From: Campylobacterales bacterium
GTDB lineage: Bacteria > Campylobacterota > Campylobacteria > Campylobacterales > Sulfurovaceae
Direction of reading: 5' to 3'
Assembly (NCBI GenBank): GCA_024279555.1
Contig: JAJRRK010000005.1
Span: 1-32,340 of the forward strand
DNA: 32,340 bases
This document shows, piece by piece, positions 16,543 to 25,073 of the stretch. The translations under genes were made by a program, and so were the position numbers. Position 1 is the first letter of the stretch. Every line of letters begins with the position of its first letter. The notes under the pieces were generated by a model, which saw only the letters and a list, made by a program, of their open reading frames with translations, searched no databases and was not told where the DNA came from.

Positions 16543-17366
16543 TGTTTTGTAAAGACCAATTCTCCCACAGGTTGCCCAATATGCTCTGAGACGACACTGC
16601 ATTTGACAATGAAAAGGTAGTAGAGTGTACGATCGCAGACATCGTAGAGACTTTCATAGTTGCCCATTCCTTTGGCAAGAACGATGTCGGCTTCTTCGAA
16701 AAGTTTTTTTGAGCGTGTATTGGCATAACCAAGGTCAAAGCCCGGTGTGGGCACACCTGTGTCGACAATTGTTGCAACATCTTCCAAAAGTGCTGCTTCT
16801 TTCACCGTAACATCATTGATGATGGGCGCACCTCTGACAAAGTAGAAAACTTCAATATCATAGATCTCTTTGATTTTTTTGATAAGGAGTTTGTCAAAAA
16901 TATGCTCTCCGGTATTGTCACCGATATAGACCATTGTCTTTGCCCAAGCAAGCTCTTTCTCAAAAGTTTCAAAATCATCAATACCGAAATGGCGGTGAAA
17001 ATGGCTTGCTATGGTCTCGTTGAGGTCAAGCTGCTTTTGGGCACCAAAGTCAATGACATTGCCGATGACCGCAAACTTGACTGCATCATGCAGGCTTTTC
17101 ACGATAGAAGTATCGACACCGAGTGCCATCTGTGTGGCGATCTGTTTTGCTTTGGCAACCGGGTCGTCTATGCCGGTAATTTCGGCAATTTTTTGGTAGG
17201 TCTCCTTGGCGATCTGCGGCGGGGTGCGGTCGAGATCTTGTTGTATGAGGATCTCAGCGGTAGAGTCAAGCAGTTTTTTTGCTGTAGCATCGTCGACTTC
17301 CAGCAGTTTGGCGACTTTGAGGGTCTGGTTCATAATGCAGGTGATACAGTCTGGTTTGATGGTCAT
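16539..17366 (-). CDS. DUF89 / ARMT1-like damage-control phosphatase family protein
   Basis: 275 aa; N-terminal CITCIMNQ, VYIGDNTGEHIFDKLLI, VRGAPIINDVTVKEA, ADIVLAKGMGNYESL. Confidence 0.88.
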   Translation of the reverse strand: MTIKPDCITCIMNQTLKVAKLLEVDDATAKKLLDSTAEILIQQDLDRTPPQIAKETYQKIAEITGIDDPVAKAKQIATQMALGVDTSIVKSLHDAVKFAVIGNVIDFGAQKQLDLNETIASHFHRHFGIDDFETFEKELAWAKTMVYIGDNTGEHIFDKLLIKKIKEIYDIEVFYFVRGAPIINDVTVKEAALLEDVATIVDTGVPTPGFDLGYANTRSKKLFEEADIVLAKGMGNYESLYDVCDRTLYYLFIVKCSVVSEHIGQPVGELVFTKH

Positions 17367-17377
17367 ACACTTGTGCC

Positions 17378-17704
17378 TTGGAGTGGTTTTTGGGTATTAT
17401 ATCGTCCAAACTTTACAGGAAGGAAAGTCTTATCAAACGGTTCATCGTTAAAATTCTGCTACTTTTTTACCTTTTGTCGAGCTACCTTAGTGCGACACAC
17501 ATTCACAGCAGTGATGAAGCGCATGCTGACAGTTGCTCTGTCTGTATTGTGGCAAAGACGCTTCAAAGTGTCGATGTTATTCAGGCAGATATCTCTCTGG
17601 CAGAACTGCCTCATATCCATGCTCATCGTAATGTACTTCACCTGAGACTTTCTCTTTCTGTATACATGGGCTATTTCTCTACGGCTCCACCTTCTGTTTC
17701 TTAA
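17378..17704 (+). CDS. Small His/Cys-rich membrane or periplasmic protein (DUF2946-like pattern)
   Basis: 108 aa from a TTG; hydrophobic leader IVKILLLFYLLSSYLSA then THIHSSDEAHADSCSVCIVAK...PHIHAH. Exact start uncertain. Confidence 0.5.
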   Translation: MEWFLGIISSKLYRKESLIKRFIVKILLLFYLLSSYLSATHIHSSDEAHADSCSVCIVAKTLQSVDVIQADISLAELPHIHAHRNVLHLRLSLSVYMGYFSTAPPSVS

Positions 17705-17763
17705 AATATTCAAACAATATCGTCTTAACAATTATCAGAAATATCAAACAGAAGGACTATACC

Positions 17764-18603
17764 ATGAAAAAAATTACCCCCTTTGTGTGGGCATTTGTCT
17801 GCTCAAGTCTGCCGGTTCTGGCAGAAAATGCTTTTATACATCTTGAGTACCAAAATATGGATTTTGCCGGTTCGAAACAAAAGAAACAGGGACAAAGTTA
17901 TGTGGTACATACAGGATATAAATATGAAACAGGACTCTATGAAGCTGCATGGTCTAAGACTAAGACCGAAACATTCCAGCCACCACTGCCAAATGATCTG
18001 AAAGTGGACAAGTATTATCTCAAATATACATATGCAATGGATAAGGAACAGTCATTGTCACTGAACTATGCAGCGATCTCGGACAATCTTGCCAAAGAGA
18101 CTGATGGTGGGCATATCTACGGGCTTTCCTACCGTTATAAAAATATGAAGTTCAGTCAGTACCTAAGTGACTACAAGAATTTTAATGTCTATCAGACCGA
18201 ACTTGGCTATCTGTTCAAGTCGATGTTTAAGCAGTGGAAAGTGGCTGCAAGACTGAATGCAACTTATATTTATCTTCAAGACAGAAAGAGTAACGATTTC
18301 AGTGCCCAAGCAAAAGAAGACTACTTTACCCCCTCACTGATGATCCATGCTGTGTATGACAAATGGCATGTCGGTGCGGGTGCTTATATGGGCAAGCGTA
18401 TCTTTGCAGTCATGCATGACGGATTTGGCGTACAGCATCATGCCATGGAGTTTGACCGGACATTTATGGTTGCAGCAGGCAGACATTTTGGAGCGTATGA
18501 TATTACGCTCAAATATCTCTATATGCGAGCTAACGAGGTTCCTTTGTACAATCCGAATGTGAAGATCGATAGTGTGATCTTCAGTGTCGGTTATCGGTTC
18601 TAG
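17764..18603 (+). CDS. Outer-membrane beta-barrel protein
   Basis: 279 aa, signal peptide (MKKITPFVWAFVCSSLPVLA), barrel-like alternation, C-terminal DSVIFSVGYRF. Confidence 0.7.
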   Translation: MKKITPFVWAFVCSSLPVLAENAFIHLEYQNMDFAGSKQKKQGQSYVVHTGYKYETGLYEAAWSKTKTETFQPPLPNDLKVDKYYLKYTYAMDKEQSLSLNYAAISDNLAKETDGGHIYGLSYRYKNMKFSQYLSDYKNFNVYQTELGYLFKSMFKQWKVAARLNATYIYLQDRKSNDFSAQAKEDYFTPSLMIHAVYDKWHVGAGAYMGKRIFAVMHDGFGVQHHAMEFDRTFMVAAGRHFGAYDITLKYLYMRANEVPLYNPNVKIDSVIFSVGYRF

Positions 18604-19682
18604 TGTGCAGCTTTTTTCAGACTCTCTTTGTAGAGATGGCTGGCACTCTGATAGTAGGTGATGATCTCTTTCTCTTCATCGGGTGTGATGGTTTCGGGAG
18701 TGTATTTGACACTTCTGAGTTTGAGTGTGTCTATCTTCTCTTTGTGTGAGTGCTTGTCGGGTGTCAGGTAGTAGAGGTAGCCGTTTTTGACATATCCGAG
18801 TTTTTGGTAGTTTCCAACGAATGCCCTTTGTCTGAAGGTATCAGAAAGAATGTTGTTGCCGTAAAATTTCGCTTGATAGTTCAAGCCCAGAATATTGAAA
18901 ATCGTAGGCATGGTATCGACTTGTGAAGCGAGTTTGGAGACAGTCTGCGGTTTGATGATATGGGGTGCATAAATAATCAAAGGAATTTTGTAACGGTAGA
19001 GCGGCAGTGATGTTTTGCCTGCACTGCCGCCGTTGTGGTCGGAAATGATGACAAAAATAGTATTGTCAAACCACGGTTTGGTTTTGGCCTGTTCCAAAAA
19101 AGTATGGATGGCATAGTCAGTGTATTTGACCGCACCGTTTCGACCGGTATGGCTTGGAATGTCGATCTTTCCATCAGGATAGGTATAGGGGCGGTGGTTG
19201 GATGTGGTCATGACAAAAGAAAAGAAGGGTTTGTGTGCCGCGTAGGATTTGTCTGCCTCTTTGGATACTTTCTTGAGAAGGTCTTCATCGCAGACACCCC
19301 ACACATTGGCAAACGTCACTTCATCATCTGTAAAATCAAAGCGGTCAACGACCTCAAAACCGTTCCCGGAGAAGAAGGCGTTCATGTTGTCAAAATAGCC
19401 GTGACCTGCGTAGATGAATTTATTCTCGTAGCCTTTGGATTTGAGGATTTTTCCAACAGAGTCGAGTGTATTGTTCACGGGCCGTTTGACGATGCTTCGC
19501 CCCGGTGTTGGAGGGACGCTCAGGGTGACAGCCTCCATTCCTCTGACCGTTCGGGTTCCCGTGGCATAAAGATTGTCAAAGAAAAGAGAATGTTTCGTCA
19601 ACGCATCCAGATGCGGAGTGAGATGGTGTACATTACCATAGATACCCATATATTCCGCACTGAGACTCTCTACCATGATCAA
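18600..19682 (-). CDS. LTA synthase-like sulfatase, catalytic half (frameshifted continuation of 19679-20485)
   Basis: IMVESLSAEYMGIYGN...LYATGTRTVRGMEA...VMTTSNHRPYTYPDG...IFVIISDHNGG. Frame open upstream to about 19737 and encodes KVFTSNHPEKHYNIILIMVES. Confidence 0.8.
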   Translation of the reverse strand: MIMVESLSAEYMGIYGNVHHLTPHLDALTKHSLFFDNLYATGTRTVRGMEAVTLSVPPTPGRSIVKRPVNNTLDSVGKILKSKGYENKFIYAGHGYFDNMNAFFSGNGFEVVDRFDFTDDEVTFANVWGVCDEDLLKKVSKEADKSYAAHKPFFSFVMTTSNHRPYTYPDGKIDIPSHTGRNGAVKYTDYAIHTFLEQAKTKPWFDNTIFVIISDHNGGSAGKTSLPLYRYKIPLIIYAPHIIKPQTVSKLASQVDTMPTIFNILGLNYQAKFYGNNILSDTFRQRAFVGNYQKLGYVKNGYLYYLTPDKHSHKEKIDTLKLRSVKYTPETITPDEEKEIITYYQSASHLYKESLKKAAH

Positions 19683-20485
19683 AATGATATTGTAATGTTT
19701 TTCCGGATGGTTTGAGGTAAATACTTTGGGGTTTTGTCATCAAAGTGCTCCAGCTTTTTCAGGTTTGCCATCACTTCTGAAATGGAAAGTGTTTTGTAAA
19801 ACTCATCATAGTCAAGTTCATTGTGTCTGAAAGCGGAGAAGAGAGAATAGGTACCGTTTTTTGCCAGTTCGTTGTTGTAGATGTTGCCGGAAACATTGCT
19901 AAGTCCCTGTTTGTCCAGTACAATAAAAGCAATGAGAGGCAGCAGCAGAAACGGAACGCCTCTTTTTAGACGCTGCATGAGAGTAGAACGGTCACGGATC
20001 TCCAAAAGGTGCTTTCTGAAAAGATAAATCACTCCCGCACTTACAGCGGCTATTGCGGAGAGAATTGCGGGTAGAGGGTAGGACTCTTGAATGTTTTTGA
20101 TCACTTCATGGGTATAGACAAGATAGTCGACGGCGATGAAGTTAAAGCGTTTGCCAAACTCTTCCCAGAAAAAATACTCGCTTACACCCCCAAAGAGCAT
20201 GGCAAATACAATAGAAACGGCGATCAGTGTCAAAATGATCTTGTGTATCTTGGTGTTGAAAAACTTCTGTGGGATGACAATCAGATAGATGACCAGCGGG
20301 ATAAAGTAGTAAGAGGCCGCCACAAGATCATAAAAGAGACCGCTACCGAATGTTTTAAGCAGGGTAGTCAGGTGCATATCGACATCTTCAATATTCATGC
20401 CAAGCAGTACAAGGCGCGTTAGAAAGCTGACTACGATAAAACCAAAGATCATAAAATAAAGAAAAGAGAATCTGTTCTGTGACAT
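19679..20485 (-). CDS. LTA synthase-like sulfatase, N-terminal TM half (frame broken near 19724-19731)
   Basis: 268 aa with several TM helices typical of the N-terminal part of LtaS-like proteins; terminates 20 aa after the frame change. Confidence 0.75.
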   Translation of the reverse strand: MSQNRFSFLYFMIFGFIVVSFLTRLVLLGMNIEDVDMHLTTLLKTFGSGLFYDLVAASYYFIPLVIYLIVIPQKFFNTKIHKIILTLIAVSIVFAMLFGGVSEYFFWEEFGKRFNFIAVDYLVYTHEVIKNIQESYPLPAILSAIAAVSAGVIYLFRKHLLEIRDRSTLMQRLKRGVPFLLLPLIAFIVLDKQGLSNVSGNIYNNELAKNGTYSLFSAFRHNELDYDEFYKTLSISEVMANLKKLEHFDDKTPKYLPQTIRKNITISF

Positions 20486-20547
20486 GGGAGTTACCTTATT
20501 TGATTAGGAAGAATAAATGAAAAAAGATTATAGCGTAACATCATTAA

Positions 20548-21231
20548 CTATGCAGAAGGTTTCAACACCCGTGTCGCTTTGACAAAACAGTTGCGGTATT
20601 TGCCGTGGGTAATAGGTGAGATGATGATCCCTTTCTTTTTGGAAGCGGCATGGATAAACTCCCCATTGCCCAGATAGATGCCCACATGGGTGACAGGGAT
20701 GCCGCGCTTCTTGTCAGTCAGGAAGAAGAGCAGGTCGCCTTTTTCAAGCTGGGAAAGATCGACAGGTTTTCCCTGTTTGGACTGCGCCCATGCGGTACGG
20801 GGAAGGTTGATGCCATGTTTTTTGTAAAGGTACTGCACATAGCCTGAACAGTCGAAGCCTTTAGGGGTCGTGCCACCCCAGACATATTTGCCGCCCTTGA
20901 AGTATTTGGCATAATTGAGCAGTGCTTCCTTATCCGTTCTGCTCAGATGATAGTTTTTTCCCTCTTTTTTTGCAGCGGCACTCGCCTTGGCGATGCGCTC
21001 TGCCGCGGCTTTGGCCGCCTGTGCCGCACGGGCAAGGTTCTCTTCTTTGTGCAGCTCGTCATAGATTGCCTGCATTGAAAACTCTTTGGCATCCTGCATC
21101 AGACAGGCGTTGTTGCATTTTTTGAGCTTTTTCTCCTCTACTACATTTCCTTTTTTGTCAGTGATCAAAAAAAGATTGGCAGCAGTCAGTGACAATGGCA
21201 GGAGTAAAAACGTAAATTTGAATGGCTTCAT
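20548..21231 (-). CDS. NlpC/P60 (C40) peptidoglycan hydrolase
   Basis: 227 aa; signal peptide; YVWGGTTPKGFDCSGYVQYLYKKHG, GDLLFF, THVGIYLGNGEFIHA. Confidence 0.92.
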   Translation of the reverse strand: MKPFKFTFLLLPLSLTAANLFLITDKKGNVVEEKKLKKCNNACLMQDAKEFSMQAIYDELHKEENLARAAQAAKAAAERIAKASAAAKKEGKNYHLSRTDKEALLNYAKYFKGGKYVWGGTTPKGFDCSGYVQYLYKKHGINLPRTAWAQSKQGKPVDLSQLEKGDLLFFLTDKKRGIPVTHVGIYLGNGEFIHAASKKKGIIISPITHGKYRNCFVKATRVLKPSA

Positions 21232-21358
21232 ATTTCTATTTTAACACAAAAAGGGAAATAGGGGATAGATAACAAGCAGCAGGGAGGAGGGAGCAGGTAG
21301 TAATGTGTAGTGTATCTACAGACAAACGACTTGACAAAAGTTCAATCCTGTGTCAAAA

Positions 21359-21435
21359 TCACTCATCACTCATCACTCATCACTCATCACTCATCACTCA
21401 TCACTCATCACTCATCACTCATCACTCATCACTCA
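21359..21435. repeat. Perfect heptanucleotide array (TCACTCA)x11
   Basis: 77 bp of exact 7-nt units counted directly; ends one base from the stop codon of the next minus-strand gene. Confidence 0.98.
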
Positions 21436-21436
21436 T

Positions 21437-21790
21437 TTAGTGGTGTGTCCCGCAGAAATTCGCATCACACCCGTGTACCTTACCGGAGTATTTTGAGTTG
21501 TTGACAAAGAATTTCAAGAGGCGCTTTTTGTTATGTTTGAAAAGTGCGTTTTTGAGAGAGGCAAGAGCTTTGGGTTTACCCTTGTGTATCTTTTCTAGTT
21601 TTCCTTTGGTATTAAAAAAGAAATCCCAGTCGTCTTCATCGAGCTGTTTTGCCATATAAAACGGGGTACCGTGACAGGGGGTACAGAGTTTGGTGACAGT
21701 GCGAAAGGCTTTAGTGTCATACTTCTCTGCTGCAATGCTTACAACGCTTGCAGACAGAAAAAGTGAGAGGAAGAGTAGTGAACGATACAT
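21437..21790 (-). CDS. Periplasmic mono-heme c-type cytochrome
   Basis: 117 aa, signal peptide, one CTPCH motif; unusual C-terminus CDANFCGTHH. Confidence 0.7.
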   Translation of the reverse strand: MYRSLLFLSLFLSASVVSIAAEKYDTKAFRTVTKLCTPCHGTPFYMAKQLDEDDWDFFFNTKGKLEKIHKGKPKALASLKNALFKHNKKRLLKFFVNNSKYSGKVHGCDANFCGTHH

Positions 21791-21905
21791 AAAAACTCCT
21801 TATGTGTGGCAATAAAACAGTATACGAAAGATATGTGCAGTTGTTGTGTAGCGGATTAATATTTTATTGTGTCTGTCATGATGAAAAAGAGATAACAAAC
21901 GAGGC

Positions 21906-22745
21906 TTACCATAGCCGATAACCGATACTGATATTAAAAGAATTACGATCAACATCTACTGTACGAGAAGTATACAAATAGTTATCATCTATTTCATGAC
22001 TATATGAGCATAGGATAAACCATTGATCGTTCAGTTGATAAAAAAGTGTACTTGAGAGTGCTTTGATCTTGTGGTAGTTCACAAATTTTGTATCACTGTA
22101 GCTATACGAAGCGTTGAGATACAAAGATTTGGTAAAAAAATAGCCACTGCCAATATACAGTGAGGTGATATTTTGTAACGGCTCCGTAGTCGGTACATCA
22201 TTGATAAAAGTGTAGTGAGCCCCGGCAAAGATAGAGAACTTTGAAACAGGATAATAGACTGCAAAAGAGTAGAGTGTAAAGTCGGTTTTGTTTCCGGTAA
22301 AGTCGTAAGTAGGAAATCGAACTGCAGCACCCAGAGAAAATTTGAAATTTTCCGTTGGTTTGAAGCGCCTTTTGATTTTGAACGTAGTGTCGGTCATACT
22401 TCGGTTTGGGTGGCTGGTAATATATCCGGTGTGAAGCGTGTAGATCCAGTTATCGAGTACATAGCTTGCCTGTAACTTTAGAGTATGTTGTTCTTTTCTT
22501 TCAATATGGTCGTCATCAAAACGATACCCGTAACCTAAAAGGATATCTAGATTACCACTGTCTCTCTCTTGAGGGAAAAAGAGTTTTTTTGTGGAACAAC
22601 CACTACTGTCTACTTCCGTAAGAAAAGGGGTATCAAGACACTTGTCTTGTGTATCCGGAACACCGTCCATATCTTGATCAGATATCGAATCGGCATAAAG
22701 AATTGCGCTACATAGCGTAAGAAAAGTCAGTAACTTAATCAGCAT
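21906..22745 (-). CDS. Outer-membrane beta-barrel protein with N-terminal TSP3/calcium-type motif
   Basis: Start set at ATG 22745 (MLIKLLTFLTLCSAILYADS) rather than 22862. DQDMDGVPDTQDKC then strands ending NSFNISIGYRLW. Confidence 0.7.
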   Translation of the reverse strand: MLIKLLTFLTLCSAILYADSISDQDMDGVPDTQDKCLDTPFLTEVDSSGCSTKKLFFPQERDSGNLDILLGYGYRFDDDHIERKEQHTLKLQASYVLDNWIYTLHTGYITSHPNRSMTDTTFKIKRRFKPTENFKFSLGAAVRFPTYDFTGNKTDFTLYSFAVYYPVSKFSIFAGAHYTFINDVPTTEPLQNITSLYIGSGYFFTKSLYLNASYSYSDTKFVNYHKIKALSSTLFYQLNDQWFILCSYSHEIDDNYLYTSRTVDVDRNSFNISIGYRLW

Positions 22746-23265
22746 CGTTGTCCTCATGTTGATTGTTAATCTCATTGTACACATTCTCCTCAATTTGGTT
22801 TTCTGTATGATTTTCGATCTGATCATCAATACTCTGTTGCGTTTGGTTTTCAATCTGCTCATCTATTTGTGCATCAATTTTCTCTTTTGCCCGTGTCTCA
22901 ATATGATGCACTAAAGTAGATTGAGTATGTTCAAATTGGTTTTGTTTTGTTTGATGTGCAGATGTATGTTTTGTGTTATGGACATGTTTGTTGTTGTGCC
23001 TTTCTTTATGAAAAGGCGTTTTTTGTCGCTTAGGTGTAACCTCTCTAATCACCTTTTGGCTACGACGGCTTTTTGTGATAAATTTGAGTTTTTTAATCGC
23101 TTCAATGCGTTCTTGATGTTGCATATTAATAATTTGCCGTTTAAATGCATTCATCAGTTTAAAACGTTCTTGAACAGGCGCTTTGCGAATAGCCTCTATT
23201 TGCGCATCTATAGAGTTTGCATATAGAATCAAAGAAAACAAAAATATGGAAAACAGCACTTTCAT
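22735..23265 (-). CDS. Secreted His/Gln/Asn-rich low-complexity protein
   Basis: 176 aa; signal peptide MKVLFSIFLFSLILYANS; His-rich middle and ID.QIE-type repeats; overlaps neighbours on both sides. Confidence 0.6.
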   Translation of the reverse strand: MKVLFSIFLFSLILYANSIDAQIEAIRKAPVQERFKLMNAFKRQIINMQHQERIEAIKKLKFITKSRRSQKVIREVTPKRQKTPFHKERHNNKHVHNTKHTSAHQTKQNQFEHTQSTLVHHIETRAKEKIDAQIDEQIENQTQQSIDDQIENHTENQIEENVYNEINNQHEDNDAD

Positions 23266-24317
23266 GATGTTCCCTTTGAAAGATCGCTAAAATCAAGTGC
23301 GATACATGTGCCTACATCGACCTTGGAGTCGATTTTGACTTTAATATTAAGTTCTGAAGTGAGTTTTTGGACGATATGAAGTCCTAACCCAAGTCCGCGG
23401 TCTTGCTCTTTGTAGTAGCGCTGCATCACCGCTTTAGTATTAGACATACCTTTTCCTGTATCCTCGATATAGAGTGTCTCTTTGGAGATGCGCAACATCA
23501 CTTTACCGTTTGGTTTGTTGTATTTTGCTGCATTGGTGAGTAGATTGTCAAGAATACGGGTTAGCAGTTCACTGTTTGTCTGTTTTTTGAGCGTATTTTC
23601 TTGCTCAAAAGTAAATGTAATGTGGGGATAGAGATTTTGTATAAAACGCATGCGTTTTTGTGTCAATAGGGCAATATCAACACATTCACTATGTAGAGGA
23701 GAGTGGTGTAGAAAACTTTTGAGGTTATTTTGCAAAAGTAAGATCGTATCGATACTATGGTTGATGCGCTGTATAAAGATATTGCTTTCGTATTGATCTT
23801 GAAACATTTTGAGATTGAGCACTATAGAGGAAATGGGTGTATTGAAGTCATGCAGTATATCTTTAATAAATTCGTCGTTAATGCGCAGCGCCTGTCGTAT
23901 GGGCTTGAGACTGTAGAAGGTAAAAAAGAGTGCAACTCCCATTAATAAAATCGTGGCAAGTATGAATTTGAGCCATAATGAACGGCGAATAGCATGGAGG
24001 TCATGTGTATAGAGATGATGAGGATAGATGATTCGGACATTATACTTTTTGGATTTTGGTACAGGGAAATAGGCGCTGATATTTTGATCATCATAAAGTT
24101 CGTTGAGTCTTTTCTCCCCTTTAGGAGTAAATTCAAAGTCAAATTGCGTACATTCATAAGTATAGCTGCATAACTGCATTGTTTTTAAGAGGCTTTGGTT
24201 GTACTCGCGTTTTTCTGTATGGTAGAGCTCTAAAAAGAGGAGGACAAGAAGTATCTCAAGAAGAGAAAAAAAGACCCAAAAATTTTTGAGCAGCGATTCT
24301 CTTTCATAATTCTTCAA
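23262..24317 (-). CDS. Sensor histidine kinase
   Basis: 351 aa; two TM helices around a periplasmic loop; H-box LHDFNTPISSI; N-box NLLTNAAKYN; G-boxes EDTGKGMS, RGLGLGLHIV. Confidence 0.92.
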   Translation of the reverse strand: MKNYERESLLKNFWVFFSLLEILLVLLFLELYHTEKREYNQSLLKTMQLCSYTYECTQFDFEFTPKGEKRLNELYDDQNISAYFPVPKSKKYNVRIIYPHHLYTHDLHAIRRSLWLKFILATILLMGVALFFTFYSLKPIRQALRINDEFIKDILHDFNTPISSIVLNLKMFQDQYESNIFIQRINHSIDTILLLQNNLKSFLHHSPLHSECVDIALLTQKRMRFIQNLYPHITFTFEQENTLKKQTNSELLTRILDNLLTNAAKYNKPNGKVMLRISKETLYIEDTGKGMSNTKAVMQRYYKEQDRGLGLGLHIVQKLTSELNIKVKIDSKVDVGTCIALDFSDLSKGTS

Positions 24318-24930
24318 GCAAGTATCCTCGGCCTCTTATGTTTTTAATGTCTATATTGAGTTTCTGTTTAATCTTTGTAAGTGCAACACGCAAGGCGGTA
24401 TCGGAGGGATGGTCTAAGCACTCATAAAACATCTCTTTGGTGACGATTTGACCGCAATGGTAAAGCAGTTTTTCAAAAATTTTGATCTGCACATTGGCAA
24501 GATCGACGATTTCACCGTCAACTCTGACGATACGCGAACGAGTATCGTAAATAATATTTTTGTAAGTAAGCGTTGTCTGTTTAAACTTGGATTGAATACG
24601 AATCAGCAGCTCCGCCGGATCAAAAGGCTTCTTGATATAGTCGATCGCACCAAGATCAAACCCTTTCGCAATGGTTCGCATATCGGTTAATGCGGTAATG
24701 AAAATCGTGGGTGTTTGATCTTCTGCAAAACGCAAAGAGGAGAGTAGATCAAGACTGTTACCGTCAGGAAGATTAATGTCCAGAAGATACAGGTCGTATC
24801 TCTTCTCAAAACTGAGTGTTTCGGCTTCATCTATAGCGTATGCAATATCTACATCGTAACTAGCATCTTTAAGAAAGTCTTGTAGTGTTTCGCTCAATAT
24901 GCGGTCGTCTTCAAGTAGAAGTATTTTCAT
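24304..24930 (-). CDS. OmpR/PhoB-type response regulator
   Basis: 208 aa; receiver (LLLEDDRIL, LLDINLPDG, KKPFDPAELL) and C-terminal winged helix (RVALTKIKQKLNIDIKNIRGRGYLL). Confidence 0.93.
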   Translation of the reverse strand: MKILLLEDDRILSETLQDFLKDASYDVDIAYAIDEAETLSFEKRYDLYLLDINLPDGNSLDLLSSLRFAEDQTPTIFITALTDMRTIAKGFDLGAIDYIKKPFDPAELLIRIQSKFKQTTLTYKNIIYDTRSRIVRVDGEIVDLANVQIKIFEKLLYHCGQIVTKEMFYECLDHPSDTALRVALTKIKQKLNIDIKNIRGRGYLLEEL

Positions 24931-25073
24931 CTGTTTTGTCTATTTTAGTTATTAGGATAGATCATTATACATGATGTAATGTTAACACTTTGTAAAGAGA
25001 TGATGGGAAAAGTAAAGGAAGGTATCGGTTTCTTTTTTCATAGGCGGGGAGAAGGAGACAAACCCCGCCAAGT

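Noticed and set aside
21359-21435. CRISPR array
   Set aside because: Units are 7 bp without spacers and no cas genes are nearby; it is a simple tandem repeat.
22746-22862. 39-residue N-terminal extension of the barrel protein
   Set aside because: Basic out-of-frame sequence overlapping the upstream gene; ATG 22745 gives a proper signal peptide.
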